Positions 8,736 to 18,261 of a stretch of 64,000 nt of DNA are shown here, piece after piece. This stretch comes from Janthinobacterium sp. PAMC25594. GTDB taxonomy: Bacteria; Pseudomonadota; Gammaproteobacteria; Burkholderiales; Burkholderiaceae_D. Within the stretch, counting starts at the first letter, position 1. Each line of letters begins with the position of its first letter. The translations under genes were made by a program, and so were the position numbers. The notes beneath the pieces were generated by a model. The model was not told the origin of the DNA, searched no databases, and saw only the letters and a program-made list of their open reading frames with translations. The DNA is taken from NCBI RefSeq assembly GCF_019443505.1, contig NZ_CP080377.1, positions 806,001 through 870,000 of the forward strand. Direction: 5' to 3'.

Positions 8736-11032
8736 ATCATCCCCTTGCGCCGCTTGATGCGGCTGTGGGCGTCGATCTTGGTCATGACCTTGTCGCGCTG
8801 GCGCAAGCGGGCCGCGTCCAGCAGCATGCGCCCGGCCCAGCGGTAGACATTGAAATGTTTCACGCGGGCCCGCATGCTTTTCATGCGCTCGCGCTGCTCC
8901 ACGGGCGGCATCACGAGGCCACGGTACAGGGCGTCGGCGCCCTGCTCGATGTGATACGGATTGATGATCAGCGCTTCATGCAATTCGCGCGCCGCGCCGG
9001 TAAATTGGCTCAGCACCAGCACGCCCAGCTCGTCGTCGCGCGCGGCGATGAATTCCTTGGCCACCAGATTCATGCCGTCATGCAAGCTCGTCACCATGCA
9101 CACCTCCGAGGCGCGGAAATAGCGCTGCAGATCGTCCTGGCCATGGTGCTCGGCCTTCAGCAGGATGGGCACGTAGTCGCCGCTGCCGAAGCGGCGGTTG
9201 ATGCGCTCGACCATCTTGCGCACCCTGGCGTCGAAACTTTGATATTCATCAAGCGAAGCGCGGCTGGGGGCGGCGATCTGCACGAAGGTAAAATTGCCGA
9301 CCATGCCAGGCTGCTGCTCCAGCATGCGCTCGACGGCCTGGAAGCGCTCGACGATGCCTTTCGTGTAGTCGAGGCGGTCCACGCCGATGCCCAGCAAGTG
9401 ATCTGGCGCCACGCCCAATTCGGCGCGGATTTGCGCGCGGCAGGTGGCCACGTCGGGCTGTTCGGGATTATCCTCGGGCCAGGCAATCGAGATCGGGTAA
9501 TCCTCGACCTGCGTCATCTCGCCGCCATACGAAATCGTGGAAGCCTCGGGCTCGATGCGGGTTTCCAGGTAGCGGTCCACCGTTTCGAGGAAATTCTTGC
9601 GGTGGAACGGCGTGTGGAAACCGAGGATCGTGCTGCCCAGCAAGCCGTCGAGGATTTCCTCGCGCCAAGGGCAAATGCCGAACGATTCCGAGTTCGGCCA
9701 GGGGATATGCCAGAAAGTAATAATGGTCGCCTTCGGCAAGGCTTCGCGCACCATGCGCGGCAGCAAGGCAAAGTGGTAATCCTGCACCAGCACGACGGGG
9801 TTGTCCGTCTTCGCCTCGGCGATCACGGCGTCGGCGAAGCGGCGGTTGACCTTCACATACTGCTCCCAGTCGGACGAGCGGAACACGGGGCGCACGTGGG
9901 CGATATGGCACAGCGGCCACATGCCTTCATTGGCAAAACCATAATAGTAGCCCTGCTCTTCCTCTTCCGTCAGCCACACGCGGCGCAAGGTGTAGCTGGG
10001 ATTGTCGGGCGGCACGGGCACGTGGTCGAATTTATCCACCGTCTCGCGGTCGGCGGAACCGGCGCCATGCGCGATCCACGTGCCGGAACAGGCGCGCATC
10101 ACGGCTTCCACGGCCGTCACCAGGCCGCTGGCCGGACGCTGCACGCGGATTTCGCCGCTGCCGTCATCGGCTTTCGTGTGGATATACGGTTCGCGGTTCG
10201 ACACGACGAGTACCTGGTCGCCCTGCAAGTCCGCTTCCAGCAGCGCGCGCAGTTTGTCCGGCGTCCAGTCGGATGACCAGCCGTTGTCGCCCTGCCGTTC
10301 CAGGTGGTATTCCTGCAGCAATTCGCGCAAGTCGCCGATCAGCGGCTGCATTTCCGGCGGCGGCGCGGATGCGGCGGCGGGCGCCGTGGCGGCGGCCACT
10401 GCGCCATTGCTTTTCGGCAGCAACTCGCCCCGTAAAATATCCTTCACGGCCGACAGCCAGCCGCGCCAGCTCAGGTGGGCGACGAACACGGTCATCAGGG
10501 AAATCAGCACGGCCAGCACGGCCAGGAAGGAAAAAATGAAGCGCTTGGTATCGGTATTGCGGCGCTCGACAAAGCTCATGTCCTGCACCAGCACCAGGCG
10601 TCCCAGCTGGGACGCGTCCTGCATGACGGGCGTTTCGCTCAGGTGGACTTGCCCTTGCGGCAGTTGCGCCAGGGATTTGTACAGACCGCCCGTGGGAGGC
10701 GTGCTCCAGCAGCCGATGGAGGCCGGGTATTGCGCGGATTGGTACAGCAAGTGGCCCGCATTGTCGCAAAAGCCGATGGCGATCAGGCGTTCGTCGCGCG
10801 TGGCGCCCTGGAACAGTTCGCCGATCCGCGTGGCGTCTTGCGCGGGCAGGTATTCGGTGAGCGAGGGGCGGAGAGTTCCAGCGAGCAATTCCGCCCGGCT
10901 GTCGAGGTCGCGCACATACCAGCGCAAGGTAATATTATCGAGCAGGGGTACCACGATATAAGCAAACAATCCCAGCACCAGGGCCAGTGGCAGGATGAAG
11001 CGCAAGGACATTCGGAGTGATCGTATTATCAT
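8732..11032 (-). CDS. otsA: Trehalose-6-phosphate synthase with N-terminal membrane-anchored sensor-like module
   Basis: GT20 enzyme joining UDP-glucose and glucose 6-phosphate to trehalose 6-phosphate. The catalytic part (from about residue 275) shows VVSNREPY, the [14 protein letters not shown] and [10 protein letters not shown] segments, [11 protein letters not shown] and [13 protein letters not shown]. Unlike the E. coli enzyme of about 474 residues, this protein has 766: an extra 270 N-terminal residues contain two transmembrane helices (about 12-31 and 165-188) flanking a loop of about 130 residues, the layout of a membrane receptor. An Ala-rich linker joins the parts. The start at 11032 is preceded by AAAGGA; an upstream in-frame ATG at 11110 lacks such a site. 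First gene of otsA-otsB-GH15. Long OtsA forms occur in related Burkholderiales. Confidence 0.92.
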   Translation of the reverse strand: MIIRSLRMSLRFILPLALVLGLFAYIVVPLLDNITLRWYVRDLDSRAELLAGTLRPSLTEYLPAQDATRIGELFQGATRDERLIAIGFCDNAGHLLYQSAQYPASIGCWSTPPTGGLYKSLAQLPQGQVHLSETPVMQDASQLGRLVLVQDMSFVERRNTDTKRFIFSFLAVLAVLISLMTVFVAHLSWRGWLSAVKDILRGELLPKSNGAVAAATAPAAASAPPPEMQPLIGDLRELLQEYHLERQGDNGWSSDWTPDKLRALLEADLQGDQVLVVSNREPYIHTKADDGSGEIRVQRPASGLVTAVEAVMRACSGTWIAHGAGSADRETVDKFDHVPVPPDNPSYTLRRVWLTEEEEQGYYYGFANEGMWPLCHIAHVRPVFRSSDWEQYVKVNRRFADAVIAEAKTDNPVVLVQDYHFALLPRMVREALPKATIITFWHIPWPNSESFGICPWREEILDGLLGSTILGFHTPFHRKNFLETVDRYLETRIEPEASTISYGGEMTQVEDYPISIAWPEDNPEQPDVATCRAQIRAELGVAPDHLLGIGVDRLDYTKGIVERFQAVERMLEQQPGMVGNFTFVQIAAPSRASLDEYQSFDARVRKMVERINRRFGSGDYVPILLKAEHHGQDDLQRYFRASEVCMVTSLHDGMNLVAKEFIAARDDELGVLVLSQFTGAARELHEALIINPYHIEQGADALYRGLVMPPVEQRERMKSMRARVKHFNVYRWAGRMLLDAARLRQRDKVMTKIDAHSRIKRRKGMM

Positions 11033-11272
11033 CGTTTTCCTTTGCAGACATAAACAACCATTGCAAGTATGGCTATATTTCCAATAAGGCGGCGCGCGTT
11101 TGCTTTCCATATTGAAACGTCAACGTGGCATGGCGCAGCGCAGCAATTTCTACCAGTATCCGCCTTGATGCAAGTCTTATCCGTACGGCAACGCACGCCC
11201 CCGCGACGTCATCTGCCCGTAAAATAGCCGCTTCCGACATCCATTTCACTTATCAATAAGGAGTTTTCGCCT

Positions 11273-12388
11273 ATGGATCTCAGCACGTTTCACTCGCTGA
11301 TGGGAGGCCCGCTGCGCTCGGCGCTGACCGTGCTCGTTTCCGCCCTGCTCGTCACCCTGGTCGCCATCCTCGTGCACCGGGCCGGCATCGGCTTGCTGAA
11401 AAAACTCGCCAATGGCCACGCGCTTGCCAGCAACGTCGCGCGCGTGGCCTTCCGCGCCAGCCAGCTGTGCATGATCGTCTTCGGCCTGCGCATGGTGCTG
11501 GCCAGCGCGCCCGACGACACGCCGGGCCTGGTCGCCATATCGCACGTCACCAGCGTGGCGCTGATCATCGCGCTGACCTGGCTGGCCATGCAATGCATCG
11601 AGTCGCTCAGCATCACGATTTCCCAGATCAATCCCGTCGACGCGGCCGACAACCTGCGCGCGCGCCGCCGGATCACCCAGGCCCGCGTGCTGACGCGCAG
11701 CGCGCATGCCATCGTGGTCCTGCTGGGCCTGTCCTTCGTGCTGCTGACCTTGCCCGGCGCGCGGCAGATCGGCGCCAGCCTGCTGGCTTCGGCCGGCGTG
11801 GCGGGCCTGGTGGCCGGTATCGCCGCCCGCCCCGTACTCGGCAATTTCATTGCAGGGCTGCAAATTGCGTTTTCTCAACCCATCCGCATCGACGACGTGC
11901 TGATCGTCAATGGCGAATGGGGCACGGTCGAGGAAATCAAGGGCACCTACGTGGTCGTGCGCGTGTGGGATGAACGCCGGCTGATCGTGCCGCTGCAGTG
12001 GTTCATCGAAAATCCGTTCGAAAACTGGACGCATACCTCCTCGGACATCCTGGGCACGGTGTTCCTGTGGCTCGATTTCAGCGTCCCGATCGAGCCGCTG
12101 CGCGCGGAACTGACGCGCATCTGCGAAGGGGCCAAGCAATGGGATGGCCGGGTCTGCACCGTGCAGGCGACGGATTCGAACGAGCGGGCCGTGCGCGTGC
12201 GCTTCCTCATCAGCGCGGTGGATTCAGGCACGGCGTTTGAATTGCGCTGCCTCGTGCGCGAGCAGATGCTGGCCTTTATCACGAGCAATTATCCGCACAG
12301 CCTGCCCCGCTTGCGCTCCACCCACGACCCCATCGAGGTGCATGGCATGCAGGCGCAGAACGATACGGTGCAGTTGTACAAGGCGTAA
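11273..12388 (+). CDS. Mechanosensitive ion channel, MscS family
   Basis: Inner-membrane channel of the MscS family, 371 residues, expected to release solutes when turgor rises. Four or so hydrophobic helices (within residues 15-185) lead into the conserved pore helix and beta-domain start: ASAGVAGLVAGIAARPVLGN, then GLQIAFSQPIRIDDVLIV and WGTVEEIKGTYVVVRVWDERR. AAGGAG lies eight or nine bases before the ATG. It is divergent from the trehalose operon with 240 bases between, so osmolyte synthesis and release genes sit side by side. Family is certain; which Msc subfamily is not. Confidence 0.92.
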   Translation: MDLSTFHSLMGGPLRSALTVLVSALLVTLVAILVHRAGIGLLKKLANGHALASNVARVAFRASQLCMIVFGLRMVLASAPDDTPGLVAISHVTSVALIIALTWLAMQCIESLSITISQINPVDAADNLRARRRITQARVLTRSAHAIVVLLGLSFVLLTLPGARQIGASLLASAGVAGLVAGIAARPVLGNFIAGLQIAFSQPIRIDDVLIVNGEWGTVEEIKGTYVVVRVWDERRLIVPLQWFIENPFENWTHTSSDILGTVFLWLDFSVPIEPLRAELTRICEGAKQWDGRVCTVQATDSNERAVRVRFLISAVDSGTAFELRCLVREQMLAFITSNYPHSLPRLRSTHDPIEVHGMQAQNDTVQLYKA

Positions 12389-12396
12389 AAAAGAGC

Positions 12397-12549
12397 GTGG
12401 CGCTGTTCCTGCGGCTGGTGGCGCGCCCGGCTTGCTTGCCACGGACACCAGCGTGCGTGCGCGGCATCGGTTCGCTGTATTACCTCAGCTATGCCATCGC
12501 GCACGGACTGACCGTCAAACCGCTGCTGGAACGCTACTGGCGCAAATAA
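12397..12549 (+). pseudogene. Remnant of a cation/proton antiporter C-terminus (CPA1/NhaP type)
   Basis: Frame 1 from 12397 reads ALFLRLVARP, then CVRGIGSLYYLSYAIAHG, ending KPLLERYWRK and a TAA stop at 12547-12549. The GIRGIGSLYYL-type motif followed by an alanine/histidine helix is characteristic of the last membrane segment of NhaP-like antiporters, and the preceding LFLRLVARP fits the helix before it. The usual loop between them is shortened and there is no start codon or upstream domain. I read it as a decayed leftover of a gene once next to the MscS channel. Only about 50 codons survive, so the family call depends on one motif. Confidence 0.55.
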
Positions 12550-12671
12550 CTGCTGCAAATAGGCGCCGGCCGCCCTCCTTTGTCATTGCTGCAGAGCAAT
12601 GATTTGTCAATCGCCGCTATGGCGGGCGGAAATATTGTTAAGATAATTAAAAATGGCAAAAGAAAGAATCA

Positions 12672-13862
12672 ATGAAACGAAGAAGCGTGCTGGGACTGGG
12701 CGTCTCACTGGCCCTGCTGCAAACGGGCTGCGCCACCGATCCGGCCAGGCTGGCGTGGGAAACGGAATTTGACGGCTTCATGCGCGATGGCCTGGCCCGT
12801 ACGGAAACGCCGGGCATGAGCGTGGCCGTGGTGCGCGACGAGCAAACCCTCTTCGCGCGCGGCTATGGCTGGGCCGATATCCAGGCCGGCAAGAAGGCCG
12901 ATGCCAATACGGTGTTCCATATCGCCTCCGTCAGCAAGCTCGTCACGGCGACGACCGTCATGATGCTGCTGGAACAGGGCGCCTTCCAGCTCGACGACAA
13001 GGTGGCGGCCTACCTGGACTTCCCGCTCATGCATCCGAAGTTTCCCGACGTGCCCATCACCTTTCGCCATTTGCTCAATCACACCTCGGGCATTTCCGAC
13101 GCCGTGTACGAAAAGACGACGGCGTTTGCCGTGCAGGGAGATCCGCGCTTGCCGCTGCGCGACTTCGTCAAGGGCTATCTGTCGCGCGGCGGCGCCTGGT
13201 ACGACGCGGATGTGTCGTTTGCCGCCCGGCCCGGCACGGAATGGCGCTACAGCAACGTGGGCATCGCCCTGCTCGGCTATCTGGTGGGCCGCTTGAATCC
13301 CGACGGCCTGGACGCCTTTGCGCAGGAACAGCTGTTCGAACCGCTGGGCATGGACAGCACGGCCTGGAACCTGGCCGGCTTGCCGCGGCGCGCCGTCGTC
13401 GCCCAGCCGTATGCGCACAAGGAGGCGGGCCTGCAAGTGCTGCCGCCCGTCGGCTATCCGGACTGGCCGGCCGGCCTGCTGCGCAGCTCGGCGCATGACT
13501 TTGCCCGTTTCCTGGCCATTTTCAGCAATGGCGGCCGGGTCGATGGCCACCGCTATCTGCAAGATGCCACCCTGCAATTGTTTTTTGCCCCGCAAGCGGC
13601 CCCCGTCGTGCCCGCCGACTCGTCCGTGCGGCAAGCTTTGGTGTGGCTGCTGCGCGACGTCGACGGCAAGCCGCTGGCCACGCACAGCGGCGGCGACCCG
13701 GGCGCCGCGTCCGTCGTCTGTGTCGACCGCGCCAGCAGGACGGCCGTGCTGGCCTTCGCCAACGTCAGCGCCGACAAGGAGTTTCGTTCATTCCAGAAAG
13801 AAGTCGTGCTGCGCCTGCTCGCGCATGGGGCCGGCGGTGCACCCGCTGTCAAGAAAACCTAG
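12672..13862 (+). CDS. Exported serine hydrolase, class C beta-lactamase-like
   Basis: Penicillin-binding-protein/beta-lactamase fold hydrolase, 396 residues. The SxxK catalytic motif is SVSK (Ser86, Lys89), followed by a YxN motif in WRYSNVG and the third motif HSGG in THSGGDPGAA. A signal sequence ends at LLQTGC (Cys20), which resembles a lipobox but has Gln at -3, so lipidation is uncertain; periplasm is likely either way. Families with this architecture include esterases, D-amino peptidases and EstB-like enzymes, and the substrate cannot be named. AAGAAAG precedes the ATG. Its stop overlaps the convergent stop of the YkvA gene. Confidence 0.85.
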   Translation: MKRRSVLGLGVSLALLQTGCATDPARLAWETEFDGFMRDGLARTETPGMSVAVVRDEQTLFARGYGWADIQAGKKADANTVFHIASVSKLVTATTVMMLLEQGAFQLDDKVAAYLDFPLMHPKFPDVPITFRHLLNHTSGISDAVYEKTTAFAVQGDPRLPLRDFVKGYLSRGGAWYDADVSFAARPGTEWRYSNVGIALLGYLVGRLNPDGLDAFAQEQLFEPLGMDSTAWNLAGLPRRAVVAQPYAHKEAGLQVLPPVGYPDWPAGLLRSSAHDFARFLAIFSNGGRVDGHRYLQDATLQLFFAPQAAPVVPADSSVRQALVWLLRDVDGKPLATHSGGDPGAASVVCVDRASRTAVLAFANVSADKEFRSFQKEVVLRLLAHGAGGAPAVKKT

Positions 13863-14242
13863 GCGCCGAACCAGCCGCGCAATTTCTCTGCGGCGCGTTC
13901 CTTGACCTCGGCCGTAATGTAGGTGGCGACGGTGGCGACGGCCGCCGCCAGCACGGCCAGGTCATCCGCATAGCCGATCACGGGCGTGATGTCGGGAATC
14001 GCATCGATGGGTGAAATGAAATAGCCGAGCGCGCCATAGATGGCCGTCTTCGCCCACAGCGGGGTGTTCGGCTGCTGCGCCGCGTAGTACAGCCACAGGG
14101 CTTTTTCAATGACTTCGCGTCCCGCCGTCTTGGCGAACTTGACGACCTTGTCCCAGAAGCTGTCATCCGTGTATTTCTTTTCATACTGCTTGTCGGCCTG
14201 GGGGGCGTGGTCTTCTTCCAGATTCTTTTTTCTGCCAAACAT
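13859..14242 (-). CDS. YkvA family protein (DUF1232)
   Basis: Small membrane-associated protein, 127 residues from the ATG at 14242, which has AGGAG at a good distance; an upstream in-frame start at 14284 lacks one. The conserved DUF1232 core is LWAKTAIYGALGYFISPIDA followed by IPDITPVIGYADDLAVLA, forming a helical hairpin. The N-terminus is charged (FGRKKNLEEDH). Function of the family is unknown. The gene converges on the serine hydrolase gene, the two stops overlapping. Confidence 0.85.
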   Translation of the reverse strand: MFGRKKNLEEDHAPQADKQYEKKYTDDSFWDKVVKFAKTAGREVIEKALWLYYAAQQPNTPLWAKTAIYGALGYFISPIDAIPDITPVIGYADDLAVLAAAVATVATYITAEVKERAAEKLRGWFGA

Positions 14243-14372
14243 CTGCTGCTCCTGTCTGCCGCGCACGGCGTTACGAATGCGCACCTTAGCATAACAGCGC
14301 GCCGCCGAGGTGACGGGCGACGACTACACGGCCAAGGATTTCCACACCTGGCCTTGCAGCTGCAGGCTGGCG

Positions 14373-14597
14373 TCAAGCCTGGCGGCCAGGCTGGCAGTGT
14401 GCCGACAGTGTGAGGGCATCGCTGCCGCAGACCGGCAAGGCGCCATGGCCCACATCGCGCGCCACAGGCGCAGGCGCGGCATCGCTGGCTGGCGCCTCGC
14501 CCGCATTCATCCAGGTGGCCGCCAGGGTCGACAAAGTGAACAGGCAGATTACCAGGAACGGCTTGTTCAAATGACTGGGCTTGGCTGGCTTGGACAT
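14373..14597 (-). CDS. Small single-pass membrane or secreted protein, hypothetical
   Basis: I do not recognise this gene. From the ATG at 14597, preceded by GGAG at six bases, it encodes 74 residues: a lysine-containing N-terminus, one hydrophobic helix (about residues 13-30), then an Ala/Pro-rich tail with two cysteines near the end. That shape fits a small exported or membrane protein. It is isolated between the YkvA gene and the large exported protein gene. Evidence is the ribosome site and the protein-like composition only. Confidence 0.42.
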   Translation of the reverse strand: MSKPAKPSHLNKPFLVICLFTLSTLAATWMNAGEAPASDAAPAPVARDVGHGALPVCGSDALTLSAHCQPGRQA

Positions 14598-14861
14598 CGC
14601 ATACTCCATCGGATTGGCTGGCTGTTGCAGCATGGACATGATCATCGCGTGTTTCCGCAAGGCATACAATCAGACAGTTTCGACAAGATGGGTAGGACAG
14701 CGCTGACATGCTCAGCCGTATGGACCAGTGTCGCCATATTTGACACCGACGCCGGCCCTCCTCAGCCAAACCCTTGTTTTTACGGCACAATTTGTACAGG
14801 AACGTTTCCTGCTTGAGCTATTTCCTGGGCACGCTTGGCGCCAGTCAGTGGGGGAACGATC

Positions 14862-17800
14862 ATGAGCTTTATCAAACAGGTGCTGCTGGCGCTGCTGCTG
14901 TGCGCCATGTCCGCCGCGCACGCCACCAGCATCGGCTACACGGCGACAGCGCTGGGCGGCACGCAGTGGCGCTACGACTATACGGTCAGCAATACCACCT
15001 TGGCCGTGCCCATCGAAGAATTCACCTTGTTCTTCAGCGTGGGCCAGTACGCCAAGCTGCACAACGTCTCCACGGCACCGGGCTGGGACGTGCTGCTGGT
15101 CCAGCCCGATCCCGCCATCCCCGCCAGCGGCTATGTCGACGCACTGGCACTGGCCAGCGGCATCAATCCCGGCGCCACGGCCACGGGCTTTTCCGTCACC
15201 TTCGATTACCTGGGTGCGGGCAACCCCGGCGCCCAGCCGTTTTCCATTCTCGACCCCGTCTCCTTTATCGAGATCGAGGCGGGCATCACGCAGGCGGCCG
15301 CCGTCGCCCTGCCGTCCACGCCATGGCTGCTGCTGGCAGGCGTGCTGGCTATGGCCTGCCTGGGCCGGCGCCGGCTGGCCGCCGCCGCGCTGGCCCCATT
15401 GCTGGCCATGAGCCTGTGCGCCTGCGGCGGGCCGAACGATCCCACCCAGCCGCCCACGCCGAAAGTCATGCTGGCCGCCGCAGCGACTACCGGCACCACC
15501 GCCCAGGCCGCCGGGGACTTCGAAGTGACCTTGCTGGAAAAGGTGGGCGAGCAGCGCGTCAGCCGCACGACCTGGGACTATACCTACCGCGTACACATCC
15601 GCAACAACAGCGGCGCGGCGGCCAGCAATGTGCAAGCCGTGCTGGCCAGCGCGCCCGAAGGCAGCACCATCATCGATGGCGAGGTGCTGGCCAGCAGCAT
15701 TGACGCGGGTGCCACCGTCACGCCCGACGACACCATCACCGTGCGCATCGAACGCAGCATCGCCTTCCAGAGCACGGGCCTGACGTGGACTTTCAGCACC
15801 AACGTCAGCATCGCCCTCGATCCCGTGCGGCCCGCGCAAGTGGTCGCGCTGTCGCTGGCCGAGCTGGGTTTTACGGACGGCGCCGACAGCGTCAAGGCCA
15901 GCGGCGCCGTCACGGACGTGCTGCTGCAGGACGGCAGCCTGCGCTTTTCCACGCCCGGCGACACGGGCGTCGACCAGCATGCGCAGTTTTCCCTCAGCAA
16001 GGGCAACAAGGTCACGACCCTCGACCTGCTGATCCAGACGGAATTGCCCACGGCCGTGGAAACCTATGTGGAGCCGGACGACGACGGCAACCTGCCCGCC
16101 ACGGCGCCCGTGCTGGCCATCACGGGACTGGGGCCGAACAACCGCCTGCAGCCGGGCGGAATGGCGTTCCGCCTGGTGGGCGCGCCGTCACTGGCCCTGC
16201 AGGACGACAGCGACGGCCTGCTGTCGATGCCGGACGGCGTGGCCGTCAGCATCAAGAACTACTGGACGTTCGATGCGGCCAGCGGCAATTTCGCCATCAG
16301 CGCCACGGCCATGCAGCAATTGCTGGCATCCTTGCCTAACGGCAGCTACGAGCTGAACCTCAATTTCGTCTCGCAGGACGGTGAATTCACGGCCAGCTAT
16401 GCCTTGATCGTCCTCAAGTCCGGCGCCGTGGTGCAGGGCCAGCTGCGCACACCGGCGGGTGGCAATGCCACGGGGCTGGCCGGCAAGAAGATGTTATTGG
16501 CTGGCTACAACAACCACCAGCGCCAGGTGGCCGTGGTCGACGCCACGGGCGCCTTCCACTTCGATGGCGTGCTGCCCGACACTTACCAACTGACCTTGAA
16601 CGACCTGGTCCATCCGAACGTGGTTAGCGTCAGCGCCGTCGTGTTTGACAACAGCAGCACCGTCAGCGTCGGCATCGTGTATCCGTACGGAACCGGCCTG
16701 GCCCAGCGCACCGCCTCGGCACAAAGCTATGTGGCGGGCAGCGTCACGCAGGATGGCGCCGGGCCGCCCGCGCGCGCGGTGCCGGCCAGCCCCCGTGCCG
16801 CGGACGACGTCACGCCGCAGGATGACGAGGGCAGCAAGACGTTTACGGCCACGGCGGCCGCGCAAAACCAGACCATCACCTCGCCCATCGCCTTCACGGT
16901 GCCCAAGGGTACGAAAAACGTGGGTGTGAAAATCACCGTCAGCACGGCCGAGTATCCCGTCTACACGACGGCGCAAAGCCAGTACAACGATACCTGGTCG
17001 TATTCCGTGACGGGGCTGCCGGGGGTCAACCTGGCCGCCACGGGCGCCGTCAACCAGACCCACTACACGCAGGGCAGCATCGTCAGGACGGAATGCGTCG
17101 ATGTCAGCAAGCAAACCAAGGAGGGGACGTTGAGCCTGGGCGGCAATGTCAGCGCCACGAATATCGGCGACAGCGCCCTGGCCACCGTGACGACGGTGGA
17201 ACTGAGCCTCGTGTGCAAGGGTTTGAAGGTGACGCAGGCGAAATTCCTCTCTCCCAACAAGGCCGGCCATCCCGTGCTGCAGCCGATCAAGCTGACGGGC
17301 AATCTGCCGGGGCCATATGTATCCGTGTCGCAAGGCACGGCCACGGCCACGCACACCTTGCCGCTGGAATTGCACTACACGCCGGCGGCGGCGACGATTA
17401 CGGAAGTCAATATCGGTATTTCGTCGGGCGGCGGCGATCCCGCCTTCAGCACCGAGAATTTATTGTCCCAGACCAATACCAAGAGCGCGGGCAAGGTGAC
17501 ATTCCCCAGCCTGGTGCTGCCCGCCTTTGCCGGCGCAAAACTCGACAAGAAGGCCGTCGTCACCTTGCGCCTGAAGGGCAAAGTCGACAATACGGACGCC
17601 AGTTCCGACCCGGCCGAAGGGGGGCAAGTGGAGTTCAAGGGCAGCACGGCCTACATTCCCCTGTACCTGGCCAACAACGAGGCGGCGCTGGCGGCGCGGC
17701 GCTACGGCACGCGCGATGCGGGTGGCGATTCATGGGCCACGCGCCTGGCCATCGCCTGGCTGGCGGGCAAGCCTTACCGCTTCGACGACATCAGCGGTCA

Positions 17801-18248
17801 GCACGTGACGCAGACGGCGGAGGGCCGCTCCATCCTCGGCCACAGCGGCCACAGCGACGGCCAGCAGATCGACTTGCGCTACGCGGACGGCGCGGGCGGC
17901 TACACGGATACGCTGGGCGGCCAGGGCAATGGCGCAGGCATTCACAAGCTGATCATCGACGCGAAGGCGGAAGTGGCGGCCAACCCCGCGCAAAAGCCGA
18001 AACTGGCGGCCCTGCTGGCGTGGATCGCGGCGAACCGGGCCATGCTGGCCCAGGAAGCAGCGCCGGCCAGCACGCGCGTCATCTACATCGGCCCCAGCTT
18101 CGTCAAGCTGGCCCTCGTCGACGGGCGTTTTTCCGCCGCGCCGGCCGACAAGATCCCGGGCGCTGGCGCGTGGAACAAACCCATCAAAGTGCACATCGAA
18201 ACGGAACACCTGAGCCACTGGCATATCAGCATCACGGCCCACCCGTGA
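14862..18248 (+). CDS. Large exported multidomain protein with PEP-CTERM-like segment and C-terminal LAS-type peptidase motif
   Basis: Exported protein of 1128 residues with an unusual order of parts. Residues 1-21 are a signal peptide; 22-148 form a small beta-rich domain. Residues 150-171 look like a PEP-CTERM anchor (PSTPW, hydrophobic helix, RRR). A second hydrophobic run ends in SLCACGG (Cys186/188), like a lipoprotein signal. Residues 210-900 are beta-rich, repeat-like domains of conserved-repeat or Ig type. The C-terminus carries SGHSDGQQID (His997, Asp1004) and HWH (1119-1121), the SxHxxGxxxD plus HxH zinc pattern of LAS peptidases (VanY, MepA). I infer a cell-wall amidase or peptidase activity. 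The start at 14862 follows GGGGGAA; the frame is open upstream to 14835. It could represent two ancestral genes fused. Confidence 0.75.
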   Translation: MSFIKQVLLALLLCAMSAAHATSIGYTATALGGTQWRYDYTVSNTTLAVPIEEFTLFFSVGQYAKLHNVSTAPGWDVLLVQPDPAIPASGYVDALALASGINPGATATGFSVTFDYLGAGNPGAQPFSILDPVSFIEIEAGITQAAAVALPSTPWLLLAGVLAMACLGRRRLAAAALAPLLAMSLCACGGPNDPTQPPTPKVMLAAAATTGTTAQAAGDFEVTLLEKVGEQRVSRTTWDYTYRVHIRNNSGAAASNVQAVLASAPEGSTIIDGEVLASSIDAGATVTPDDTITVRIERSIAFQSTGLTWTFSTNVSIALDPVRPAQVVALSLAELGFTDGADSVKASGAVTDVLLQDGSLRFSTPGDTGVDQHAQFSLSKGNKVTTLDLLIQTELPTAVETYVEPDDDGNLPATAPVLAITGLGPNNRLQPGGMAFRLVGAPSLALQDDSDGLLSMPDGVAVSIKNYWTFDAASGNFAISATAMQQLLASLPNGSYELNLNFVSQDGEFTASYALIVLKSGAVVQGQLRTPAGGNATGLAGKKMLLAGYNNHQRQVAVVDATGAFHFDGVLPDTYQLTLNDLVHPNVVSVSAVVFDNSSTVSVGIVYPYGTGLAQRTASAQSYVAGSVTQDGAGPPARAVPASPRAADDVTPQDDEGSKTFTATAAAQNQTITSPIAFTVPKGTKNVGVKITVSTAEYPVYTTAQSQYNDTWSYSVTGLPGVNLAATGAVNQTHYTQGSIVRTECVDVSKQTKEGTLSLGGNVSATNIGDSALATVTTVELSLVCKGLKVTQAKFLSPNKAGHPVLQPIKLTGNLPGPYVSVSQGTATATHTLPLELHYTPAAATITEVNIGISSGGGDPAFSTENLLSQTNTKSAGKVTFPSLVLPAFAGAKLDKKAVVTLRLKGKVDNTDASSDPAEGGQVEFKGSTAYIPLYLANNEAALAARRYGTRDAGGDSWATRLAIAWLAGKPYRFDDISGQHVTQTAEGRSILGHSGHSDGQQIDLRYADGAGGYTDTLGGQGNGAGIHKLIIDAKAEVAANPAQKPKLAALLAWIAANRAMLAQEAAPASTRVIYIGPSFVKLALVDGRFSAAPADKIPGAGAWNKPIKVHIETEHLSHWHISITAHP

Positions 18249-18261
18249 CGCCGCGACAGAT

